The notes beneath the pieces are model-generated. The model saw nothing but the letters and a program-made list of their open reading frames with translations, was not told the DNA's origin and did no database searches. A stretch of DNA of 46,464 nt. Origin: Deltaproteobacteria bacterium (GTDB taxonomy: Bacteria > Bdellovibrionota_C > UBA2361 > OMII01). Made by a program: the position numbers and the translations under genes. Positions within the stretch are counted from its first letter, which is position 1. Each line of letters opens with the position of its first letter. Positions 1 to 8,183 of the stretch are shown one piece after another. The stretch lies in NCBI GenBank assembly GCA_947488865.1, contig CANLCB010000005.1, positions 1 to 46,464 of the forward strand, given 5' to 3'.

Positions 1-383
1 ATTGGAACCTGGCGGGAATAGAATTTGGTAGGAACATCGAGAGTCTCGAATTCAACTTGAATCTGCGTCCGGATGTAACTTCCACCAGAGAGATTTACCA
101 GGAACGTCTCAAAAGGAACGATCGCGCCCAGTGGCTCCTCGCCCTCCTCAAGCTCCTCAGCTTCCTCAAAGCCCTCTGGCTTATTGTGAGGCTCAGCAGC
201 AAGTTCTGGCTTAATCTCAGAAACCTCTTTTGGCTCTTCTTTCATGAGGAAGTAACCAGCCGGCACACCGATCAATACAAGCAATGCGACGACACCGCCT
301 ATAGCGATGAGTGTCCGCTTGTTCTTCGAGGGGGCCTCTGGTGCCGCGACCTCTGGAGCTTCTTGCTTTTCTTGCTCAGCCAT
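1..383 (-). CDS. fliL: Flagellar basal body-associated protein FliL (partial, runs off left edge)
   Basis: Manual reverse-strand translation: MAEQEKQEAPEVAAPEAPSKNKRTLIAIGGVVALLVLIGVPAGYFLMKEE...EEPLGAIVPFETFLVNLSGGSYIRTQIQVEFE. Single TM, acidic linker and FliL-type 'PFETFLVNL' segment; next to motA/motB-like genes. Not in the ORF track because it is truncated. Confidence 0.85.
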   Translation of the reverse strand, partial: MAEQEKQEAPEVAAPEAPSKNKRTLIAIGGVVALLVLIGVPAGYFLMKEEPKEVSEIKPELAAEPHNKPEGFEEAEELEEGEEPLGAIVPFETFLVNLSGGSYIRTQIQVEFETLDVPTKFYSRQVP

Positions 384-391
384 CTTAAAAA

Positions 392-952
392 TTAAACCCT
401 CGACACTCGAATTCCGCCCACCGGAGACTCACTGACCGGCCGCAGAAAATCCGCTTCATTACACTCTCCAAACACTTCAATCTGCACCGTTACTGGATCA
501 CCAAGATCACGATGAAGAAGCTGCCCTATGCGTTCAATAAATCGCGCTCGATCTATCGACCGGTCACAAACGACTATCGAGGCAAGCACCGCGGTACCTC
601 GAAGGGGGCGCAACTCTTCCTCCATCCGCCACCCGTGAGGTTCTCTCGTTCTGTCAGAGAGGGACTCCCACTCATCGGCAAAAATCGGAAGCTCTACGAG
701 AGGATCGGATCCCCTCAGGGAAGGTTCGGAAGCAAGGGTGATGCCATTCTGTGGATTGGCCGCATTCTGAGCGCTAAATGCTCGCCCTGATTGAAGATGC
801 CCTTGCTCTTTCAGTCGGTCCCACGGCGTCAAAACTAAGAAGAAACACAGTAAAAGTGTCAAAAGATCGCCAAAGCTGATGTACCACACCACCGAACCTG
901 GTGCCCCATCATGCTGAGCCATCATTTGTCTATTGGAGGATAACGGTGTCAT
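392..952 (-). CDS. MotB-like stator protein carrying the TM/Asp motif (WYISFGDLLTLLLCFFLVL); lacks an obvious canonical OmpA-type peptidoglycan-binding domain
   Basis: TM segment resembles the MotB TM with its proton-binding Asp. Start may be M10/M11 (about 922-925), which would remove the overlap with the upstream ORF. Confidence 0.7.
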   Translation of the reverse strand: MTPLSSNRQMMAQHDGAPGSVVWYISFGDLLTLLLCFFLVLTPWDRLKEQGHLQSGRAFSAQNAANPQNGITLASEPSLRGSDPLVELPIFADEWESLSDRTREPHGWRMEEELRPLRGTAVLASIVVCDRSIDRARFIERIGQLLHRDLGDPVTVQIEVFGECNEADFLRPVSESPVGGIRVSRV

Positions 953-1436
953 CGAATGCCTCCTCTAAATAAATTTTTATCGTTCCCGGACTCTCGGATC
1001 GGCCATACACCAAATATCGAATCGCCGCCGAGGAGATACCTTCGGCTTTAAAGTATCGCTCCAAAGAAGCAACCTCTCGCATCGCCCAGGACACGCCCGC
1101 ATCTCCTGGCCGAGACGAAATCTCGGTCGTCGGAATAGCGATAACGATCTTAAGATCATGCTCTTTGAGAACGGTTGCCAACGCTTTTAGCTCCGCCTGG
1201 TTTGGAACTACACTCCCCTCGTCAGTAAAAACTTGTGATAAGGTAATGCTTCCCAATCCATGCGCTTGCGGAGCGTTGTTCTTGCGCAGAGCGTCGCGAT
1301 TTCCAGTATGTGACGCTCTCTGAAACGCGCCGAGAGTAAACACAAGTACAATCAGCAGCACGGCTACATACTGAGTGTAAAACGCCTTCAAAATGCGCCG
1401 ATTACATCCAGATTGTGCGACGGTAGAGACGCTCAC
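930..1436 (-). CDS. MotB/OmpA-like membrane-anchored protein (single N-terminal TM plus degenerate OmpA-like periplasmic domain)
   Basis: TM 'FYTQYVAVLLIVLVFTLGAF' followed by an OmpA_C-like pattern 'LSQVFTDEGSVVPNQAELKALATVLKEHDLKIVIAIPTTE...REVASLERYFKAEGISSAAIRYLVYG'. Directly downstream of motA. Confidence 0.6.
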   Translation of the reverse strand: MSVSTVAQSGCNRRILKAFYTQYVAVLLIVLVFTLGAFQRASHTGNRDALRKNNAPQAHGLGSITLSQVFTDEGSVVPNQAELKALATVLKEHDLKIVIAIPTTEISSRPGDAGVSWAMREVASLERYFKAEGISSAAIRYLVYGRSESPGTIKIYLEEAFDDTVILQ

Positions 1437-1444
1437 AAATCCCC

Positions 1445-2266
1445 TTAATTATTGGCCGCCACAGAGACAAAGCTTTGCAATCGCTGCTCCAACAACAACG
1501 GGCTCTCAGACCGAGCGACACTCAACAGGCCCTCAAGAGTTATGTCTTTCGCTATCTCTCGCTCGTGAGCGACCACTCTCAATTTTCCAGCCATCGGGAA
1601 GAAGAGAAGGTTGGCCGCGACAGACCCGTACAAAGTCGCCACAAGAGCGAGTGACATCGCTGGCCCCACAGCAGCCGCGTCTTGAAGCGATGACAGCATG
1701 TGAATCAGTCCAATAAGAGTTCCAATGAGTCCCATTGCCGGAGCAAAGTTGCCCATGGTTTCCCATACCTGCACCGACCTCCAGACCTGGTCGTTCGAGG
1801 TGCGCATCTCCTTTTGAAGAATACGGTTAATCTCGTCAGCGTTTTGCCCATCAACCGTTAATTGGAGACCAAGCCGAAGAAAGGGATCAGTCTCTAAAGC
1901 GGCCTCGTCTTCGAGAATGAGCACACCATTCTCTTTGACTCGACGGGAAAGCATTACGACATACCCCATTCGCTCTAAGGGGCCCTCATTAGGTTGAAAC
2001 AAAACCCCTCTGGCCGCGGCAAGCGCGTTACGAATGTCGCGAGTTGAAAACTGAATGAGCGTTGAAGAGAGCGTACCGCCTAAAACAAGGAACATCCCCT
2101 CTAAACTGATAAAGGTAAGAGGTTTCCCTCCCATCAGAGCGCCGAACAACACGAGCCCCGCGGATAAACAGAGTCCTGTAATCACCGAGGTCTGCATCGG
2201 CGGGCGCTCGTCGTTCCCTAATCGCGTCCGCGCAAATCGCATGTTTTCGTTCGAAACTTCGTTCAT
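1445..2266 (-). CDS. motA: Flagellar motor stator protein MotA/PomA
   Basis: MotA pattern: 'GLCLSAGLVLFGALMGGKPLTFISLEGMFLVLGGTLSSTLIQF', 'MGNFAPAMGLIGTLIGLIHMLSSL', 'GPAMSLALVATLYGSVAANLLFFPMAGKL'. Confidence 0.9.
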   Translation of the reverse strand: MNEVSNENMRFARTRLGNDERPPMQTSVITGLCLSAGLVLFGALMGGKPLTFISLEGMFLVLGGTLSSTLIQFSTRDIRNALAAARGVLFQPNEGPLERMGYVVMLSRRVKENGVLILEDEAALETDPFLRLGLQLTVDGQNADEINRILQKEMRTSNDQVWRSVQVWETMGNFAPAMGLIGTLIGLIHMLSSLQDAAAVGPAMSLALVATLYGSVAANLLFFPMAGKLRVVAHEREIAKDITLEGLLSVARSESPLLLEQRLQSFVSVAANN

Positions 2267-2561
2267 ATCGCTCCCTTCGAAGAGTCCTCTCGGTAGGCAT
2301 TGGTGTCATGCAACCAACACGCCGAGAGATACGCATATGGCCTTGTCCACCCGCTGATGTCGGGCTTTTTGGCACACTCCTCGCCTACGGTATTCAGATG
2401 AGCGAAACAGACCTGAAGGTTGCACCTATTTTTTCGGCTAGTTATCTACGCTCAGGGATGCCAATAGGTTGGCACGGCCGAACTAGCAAAACGACATCTC
2501 AAACCAGTGGCGTCAACGAGTTGGCTGTTCCGACAACAAGGAACGCCCTCTTCAAAAAAGG

Positions 2562-3317
2562 TCAGTTGCCCTGCCCGTGGGAAACTCCGATCTCCTGATA
2601 AATGTCGACCTTGCTGGTATGAAGCTCCTCAAGAAACTGCTTGAAAGAAGAGAGCGAAGAACGTGAAGTTCCCCCTCCCCCGAATCGGGAGCCGAGGTTG
2701 TTGTGCTGAGCCATGAGCTCCGCGACAGTGTTGGAGCATTGAACGTACCGTGGACGTTCCTGAGAATTGAACGCCGCTAACTTTAGGCCGTTAGAAACCG
2801 ATAGTAAAAACTTAGCTCGCTCATCCAACGCAGAACGTAACCACTCTTTCCAAAATCGTTTCATGGTGGAACATCCCGCAACACCATTCGACAAAGAGGT
2901 CTCCAAATCGGAATCTAAAATGGTGTCAAGAACGAATGGGCACGTTCCTCGCTGGGCTACGCAATACAGATAGGCCACGGACAGATAGGACAAATCTGCT
3001 GGGGTTAACTCTTCAGGAACCCCCTTTCCCCCATCCACCGCGATTTTATCAACGCTCGCTACCCATCTTCGCAAATCTTCGAGACTCTGGAGCTGGGGAT
3101 TACTCTCCGATTCCTTTACATCGGCGTATTCAATACTACCCACTAGAGCTCCGCTTGGCTTATTGCCCGCCTGAGAGTTCGATACCTCTTGAGCATATGC
3201 CCCCGGGCCCTGGACCAAGCCAACGAACAAGATTAAGAACAATTGAGCCCAAAACATGACTTTTTTCACGCTCCCTCGTACAACCAGAATCGGCACATTT
3301 CCCGTTTTTCTATTCAA
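2562..3317 (-). CDS. Secreted hypothetical protein (signal peptide, Cys-containing)
   Basis: N-terminal hydrophobic signal 'FWAQLFLILFVGLVQGPGAYAQE'; no family recognised. True start may be an internal codon near VKKVMFW. Confidence 0.6.
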   Translation of the reverse strand: MNRKTGNVPILVVRGSVKKVMFWAQLFLILFVGLVQGPGAYAQEVSNSQAGNKPSGALVGSIEYADVKESESNPQLQSLEDLRRWVASVDKIAVDGGKGVPEELTPADLSYLSVAYLYCVAQRGTCPFVLDTILDSDLETSLSNGVAGCSTMKRFWKEWLRSALDERAKFLLSVSNGLKLAAFNSQERPRYVQCSNTVAELMAQHNNLGSRFGGGGTSRSSLSSFKQFLEELHTSKVDIYQEIGVSHGQGN

Positions 3318-3436
3318 AACAAGCCTAATAAGCTCACGCTAATCTCCGCCCCTCAACCATGCAGCCTCCCTTTTTTGATCTTATTTTTGCGCGCCCTTTC
3401 GTACAGCTATAAGCCAGTTACGCCGACACCTTAGGC

Positions 3437-3664
3437 ATGAAGGCAAATATTGGATCAGCACTAGCTAACATCGCGCATGGATTCGCGGCTTCATACTCGA
3501 CAGCCCTCAGCACATTACGAGGGATATCCCGAGATAAGAGCGACGAACCCACCAAACCTATGGTCAATACCGCTATCAGTGGGCCGGTAGCTCAAGCTAT
3601 CAACAAGGCACCTGAGTTTAGCGACGACCTGAAAGAGGGGTCGTCGATGCATCTAGTCGCTTAA
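3437..3664 (+). CDS. Small hypothetical protein
   Basis: 75-codon ORF in an otherwise empty interval; no homology recognised. Confidence 0.35.
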   Translation: MKANIGSALANIAHGFAASYSTALSTLRGISRDKSDEPTKPMVNTAISGPVAQAINKAPEFSDDLKEGSSMHLVA

Positions 3665-3684
3665 AATTTGGTTAAGAAGGCCTG

Positions 3685-4275
3685 TTAGGGCTTTCTTCGA
3701 TATACCAATTTGAGGGTGTAAAAACGCTCGCCATTGGGCGCCGCGTCAAGCATCCGCACCTCGTACTCATTCGGCGAGACGATAGCAATCTGGGTGTGGG
3801 TCTCCTTGGGGCGTCCCAACAACGGGTCGTAAACCTCACCATAGAGGTCGAAGATATTTGTCGCCGGCGAAAACTCTCCCCGAGACACCGCCATAGCGGT
3901 TGTTAGAGAATCCATCCACATCGTGGAGAAGAGTTTCGCCCCTCGGTCATACCCCATCAATCCAAGACCTTCGTACCCCTCTCCATGAAATCGTTCTTCA
4001 AGGAATCGATCGCCAAGAATCCATGAGGTATGAGACGACCCCTTCGAACGATCTGGAACAGCGCTCGGAGCGCTGAGAGAGGTAATCTCGACATCCCAGT
4101 CGCCAACCAACCCGTTCAAGATTTTATGAGACGGTCCAGGCTTACCTAGCGCAAGCCAATCCTCTGGCGTGAGATCTCTAGGATGGATCCCCTCAACATA
4201 CAAAGAGCCTCGACGAGAGAGACATCCACTAAAAACTAAGACAAGCACCAACAACAGAGGGATAAATTTCTTCAT
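3685..4275 (-). CDS. Lipoprotein, DUF1579-like
   Basis: Lipobox signal MKKFIPLLLVLVLVFSGC; 'LNGLVGDWDVEITSLS...WILGDRFLEERFHGEGYEGLGLMGYDRGAKLFSTMWMDS' matches the DUF1579 style. Start trimmed to MKKF. Confidence 0.65.
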   Translation of the reverse strand: MKKFIPLLLVLVLVFSGCLSRRGSLYVEGIHPRDLTPEDWLALGKPGPSHKILNGLVGDWDVEITSLSAPSAVPDRSKGSSHTSWILGDRFLEERFHGEGYEGLGLMGYDRGAKLFSTMWMDSLTTAMAVSRGEFSPATNIFDLYGEVYDPLLGRPKETHTQIAIVSPNEYEVRMLDAAPNGERFYTLKLVYRRKP

Positions 4276-4305
4276 GTGTAACTCCAAACGCCCCCCTCAA
4301 GAATC

Positions 4306-4845
4306 TTACTTCGACGAAAACTTCCAATGCCAAGGCTCATACACGAGATTATGAGGATTAGAGCGGGGAAAACTTTCCGTAAATCCAAACTTCCCCGCGT
4401 TAGCTACCAACCACTGATAGGCGGAGGTTTTCTCGAATTCCTCCTCTCCAGGTGGACATCCGACGGTAGTAATATCAATTGCTTCCCCAGTGTGATGCTC
4501 GGAGAATCCAGGGGCGGCAAGAGAGCGGAGAATATCAGCTATGGCGATTCCCTTCGCTAACTTCCCGGCGATAATTCCCTGTTGATACACATAGGAGCGA
4601 AAACCAGAGAATGGCTGCAAATCGACCCCCTCGCCACAAGCGGCGGTTCGTAACGCGCCCCATGCCGCGGTCGCCGCTGCGGTCAATACAAGAGGCCGGC
4701 CGGCTCCATCAAGTTGAGCGACTACCAACGATGAAAGCTCTACCTCTTGATAAAAGGGAAGTCCCGTCTTTTCTTGATAATCAGAGGGAATCCCAAGGTC
4801 AGAGTGAATGCGAGCGAGAATCGGGTGATTTTTAACAGACGTCAT
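4306..4845 (-). CDS. D-alanyl-D-alanine carboxypeptidase-like (VanY / peptidase M15B)
   Basis: 'LQPFSGFRSYVYQQGII...GFSEHHTGEAIDIT...VYEPWHWKF' matches M15B metal-site motifs (SxHxxGxAxD, EPWHW). Start trimmed to MTSVKNHP with AAGGAGGG upstream. Confidence 0.85.
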   Translation of the reverse strand: MTSVKNHPILARIHSDLGIPSDYQEKTGLPFYQEVELSSLVVAQLDGAGRPLVLTAAATAAWGALRTAACGEGVDLQPFSGFRSYVYQQGIIAGKLAKGIAIADILRSLAAPGFSEHHTGEAIDITTVGCPPGEEEFEKTSAYQWLVANAGKFGFTESFPRSNPHNLVYEPWHWKFSSK

Positions 4846-5122
4846 CGTTTCTCTAGTCCCTCCTTTCATCGGTTTTTCTCATTCCCCCCTCAGTATGTCG
4901 TGAACGAGGCATTAGCGACAACCATAAGGTTTTCACAGCCATAGGCGGTAAAAAACGAACAGCCCTAGTGCGACTTGGTGAATTGTGAGGAGAGAAAAAT
5001 TTCCAACAGCCGCACTAGCGTACAGAGGAATTGGACACCACAAGTGTAGTTCACGCCATAGTTAAGGGGAAAGGGTAAATAAGGGAAAGCCAGGAAGCTC
5101 AAGATTACAGACTTGGCTAAAG

Positions 5123-6040
5123 TTACTCTTGAACTCTCTGTCCGTTCTCAAAGGTAAGAAGCTCTTCCTTTCCCGTTTTCCTATCTCGAACCTTCACGCT
5201 CACGGTTCGACGACTAGCGGCTTGAAGCTTAGTACCAGAATTGAAGAGGGCGCCCTCCCCTATTGGACCGGCCGCTTTTGCGAGACCTGCGTCCTCCGAG
5301 CCGCGTAGCACAAGAGCCAAACGGCCATTAAGAGCAGCAAGGCGCACACGCATCGCGTCTCGAACTGACAGTAGTAATGTCACCGTCTGAGGAACTTCTT
5401 CGTCTTTTGTCTTCCCGTCGACAGTCGCGCCTTCCGCCTTCTTATTCGCGGATAGTACTTTCGCATTAGGAGCGACGACATATGCCATCTGAGCACCTAA
5501 ATCGCGAGTTACCCAAATAACGTCAACTCGAGCGCCGGGCTGAGCCCATCCCTCTACGCTACTAATCGCGTCCACAGAAATAGCTATCGCCCGGTACCCT
5601 GGAGGAATACTCGCTGTTAACGCATTTACAGGTTGAAGACTTGTAAGGAAATCTCGATGAACAGGCTGCCCGACAACCAACACTCCTCGACTATACAGTC
5701 CCTTGACCTCCTCAAAGTCACGAATAATCTCGGGACCAACTAGAACTTCCGGTTTCTTTACGCGATGGAAGAGACGAGGCTCTAGCGTCGCTCCAGGAGG
5801 GATGGACTCTATTGGAACGATTACTTCTACCATTCCTGGCTCAATGATGTTTTGTGGGGCGGTAACTGTCGAGGCAGTGCCTTGCTCACTTGAAAAATGA
5901 ATAGAGGCGATTATCCCCGCGAGCGAGATGGACATGATCAGCGCGCCAAGCCCAACCTTCATAAGCTGAGCGTTCGATCTGCGTCTATGACTTCGAGCGA
6001 ATGTGTTATTCTGAAGCATATCTGCGCGAGTAGGAAGCAC
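5123..6040 (-). CDS. cpaB: Flp pilus assembly protein CpaB/RcpC
   Basis: N-terminal TM, SAF-like 'VPIESIPPGATLEPRLFHRVKKPE', 'GLYSRGVLVVGQPVHRDFLT', 'IPPGYRAIAISVDAISSVEGWAQPGARVDVIWV'. Confidence 0.85.
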   Translation of the reverse strand: MLPTRADMLQNNTFARSHRRRSNAQLMKVGLGALIMSISLAGIIASIHFSSEQGTASTVTAPQNIIEPGMVEVIVPIESIPPGATLEPRLFHRVKKPEVLVGPEIIRDFEEVKGLYSRGVLVVGQPVHRDFLTSLQPVNALTASIPPGYRAIAISVDAISSVEGWAQPGARVDVIWVTRDLGAQMAYVVAPNAKVLSANKKAEGATVDGKTKDEEVPQTVTLLLSVRDAMRVRLAALNGRLALVLRGSEDAGLAKAAGPIGEGALFNSGTKLQAASRRTVSVKVRDRKTGKEELLTFENGQRVQE

Positions 6041-6246
6041 CGTATCTCAAGTATATCTCACAGAGATGTGAGGTTACCGATAACGAGAGCTACCATAGGA
6101 GTTCCTCCTACATAACTATCGGCATGAATACCCAAGATGCTTCAGCGTTTTTTTAGAGAGGGACAACCCATTGAAAGAACAAGGGTAATATCCCCGCTGA
6201 TAAATCCAGTTCCGTCATTGCAGGCCGGTTGTGCAACCTAGTGGTC

Positions 6247-7047
6247 CTACGGAGTCTTCCGCAAGAGATTGATCTGCCCCATCAATAAAACCAACGCGGT
6301 TTCCACGCGGACAACTCTCGATCCCAATCCAACCACCTCAAAGCCACAGGAACGAAAGGCGGAGACCTCGTCGTCGCTCCATCCTCGCTCAGGTCCGATC
6401 GCCAGAATGAGTGGAGCTGCGCGTACCCGCGGCGCGTCAGCTACTACTAATTCGTGTCCTTGAGGATGCGCGACCATTGAAAGGGCTTGCCCACTATAGG
6501 TGGCGATAGAAGGATAATGATTCTTCAAGAAGTATGAAAACGTTCGGTGAACCTTAATTTCAGGAGAAATAGTCTCCCATACTTGCTCAAGCGCTTTTAC
6601 AGTCTCATCGCGCAGAGACTCATCCTCAAGCGCGTGAGAGCTCAAGTAACTTTTCTCCCCCAACTCGCTACGCACGAAATGCACAGAGCGAGCACCCAAC
6701 ATCACAGCGGCTTGAATTACCTTCTTTACTGTCTGTGGTCGAGGCACTCCCATTATGAGATCAATTGGAAGCGGAGGACTGGCCTCTTCGAAAAACCGAG
6801 TCTCTAGGACAACACGGTCACGCGTGGCGGATTCAATGAGCGCTTCTCCCTTTGCCCCACCGAGTATTCCTATACGAACGGACTCTCCAGCGCGCGCCTC
6901 ATGGGTCTCGTAAGCATACAATGCGCGAGAACCCACCAATTCAGCTCGCGATTGAGAGATACACTCTTCAGGCAACAGTATTAAAGAATTCACTTTAGTC
7001 CTTGACGGAGGGATGTTCCTCACCACGATCGCATGAGAGCCTTGCAT
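6247..7047 (-). CDS. rsmE: 16S rRNA (uracil1498-N3)-methyltransferase RsmE
   Basis: SPOUT/RsmE pattern: 'LIMGVPRPQTVKKVIQAAVMLGARSVHFVRSE', 'LAIGPERGWSDDEVSAFRSCGFEVVGLGSRVVRVETALV'. Confidence 0.9.
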   Translation of the reverse strand: MQGSHAIVVRNIPPSRTKVNSLILLPEECISQSRAELVGSRALYAYETHEARAGESVRIGILGGAKGEALIESATRDRVVLETRFFEEASPPLPIDLIMGVPRPQTVKKVIQAAVMLGARSVHFVRSELGEKSYLSSHALEDESLRDETVKALEQVWETISPEIKVHRTFSYFLKNHYPSIATYSGQALSMVAHPQGHELVVADAPRVRAAPLILAIGPERGWSDDEVSAFRSCGFEVVGLGSRVVRVETALVLLMGQINLLRKTP

Positions 7048-7397
7048 GAATCAAATACTCGAGAAATCATGGATAACACAGTGTATTTTTTGTAGACTTT
7101 CCGACCAAGGCGGCGAACAAAGCCTTCGGTTCGAGCACTTTGAAACTGAACAGAAAACAAATTGGAGACAACGACAAAACAGCCACGACGTCGAGAACCC
7201 TTCTTCGAGACCTCGGAGATACGAGTGTCCCACGGAGTATTGACGACCGCGAATGCCTTTCCTCTGATGAATCTTTTTGATGTGTCGGATCCTCCGAAGC
7301 CTTGGCGAAGGGAGAAGCAAGATTCTCTGAATGCTTGGTAGGAAAGGTTTTTTCACCTATGTGTAGTATAAGCGCCTCTAGTAGAAATAAGGACCCA

Positions 7398-8183
7398 ATG
7401 ACTGACAAAATACTCTCAGCCGTAGACCAGCTTCTTGCCCTAAGAGCCGCGGAAAATAACTCTGTGCCCCATCCCTCCAAGGCGCCTCATTTCGTTCACG
7501 CGACACTAGCAGCCTTATTTCCGCAACTCGCCCTCAGGTCGGCCACTACCCGAGAGAACCTGCTGGAACTGGTGACAACAGCGTCATCCGCTCTCCACGA
7601 GCTTAGCGTTCCTGTAATCCCCAACCGCTCAGAACTCGGAACATTACAAGACAAGTTCATAGACGAACTCCCCAAATTCTACTCCCTATTAAAAGAGGAT
7701 GCGGAAGCGCTTTTCCGAGGAGATCCGGCAGCCCGAAGCGTCGACGAAGTAATTGTATCGTATCCCGGCTTCATGGCTATTGCCGTCTATCGCCTGGCCC
7801 ATTGGCTTTATAAAAACCAGATAGCCATTGTGCCGCGAATGATCTCAGAGTACGCGCACATGCTCACGGGTGTTGACATACATCCCGGGGCGACGATCGG
7901 TCGCTCGTTCGTCATCGATCATGGAACCGGTATTGTTATTGGAGAAACAACCATCATCCATGACAACGTAAAAGTTTACCAAGGCGTAACACTAGGTGCC
8001 TTAAGCGTCGACAAATCGATGGCGGACATTAAACGTCATCCAACAATAGAGAGAGATTGTATCATTTACGCCAACGCGACAATTCTTGGAGGGGCGACAA
8101 CCATTGGGGCGGGAAGCGTTATTGGGGGCAACGTGTGGTTAACCGAAAGCGTGCCACCCGGCTCTCGAGTCTACCACCGATAA
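7398..8183 (+). CDS. cysE: Serine O-acetyltransferase
   Basis: Left-handed beta-helix acetyltransferase: 'DIHPGATIGRSFVIDHGTGIVIGETTIIHDNVKVYQGVTLGALS...RHPTIERDCIIYANATILGGATTIGAGSVIGGNVWLTESVPPGSRV'. Start trimmed to MTDKIL. Confidence 0.9.
   Translation: MTDKILSAVDQLLALRAAENNSVPHPSKAPHFVHATLAALFPQLALRSATTRENLLELVTTASSALHELSVPVIPNRSELGTLQDKFIDELPKFYSLLKEDAEALFRGDPAARSVDEVIVSYPGFMAIAVYRLAHWLYKNQIAIVPRMISEYAHMLTGVDIHPGATIGRSFVIDHGTGIVIGETTIIHDNVKVYQGVTLGALSVDKSMADIKRHPTIERDCIIYANATILGGATTIGAGSVIGGNVWLTESVPPGSRVYHR

Noticed and set aside
2308-2598. 96-aa plus-strand ORF in the gap between motA and the secreted hypothetical gene
   Set aside because: No RBS or protein-like features; overlaps the ends of the neighbouring annotated ORFs.
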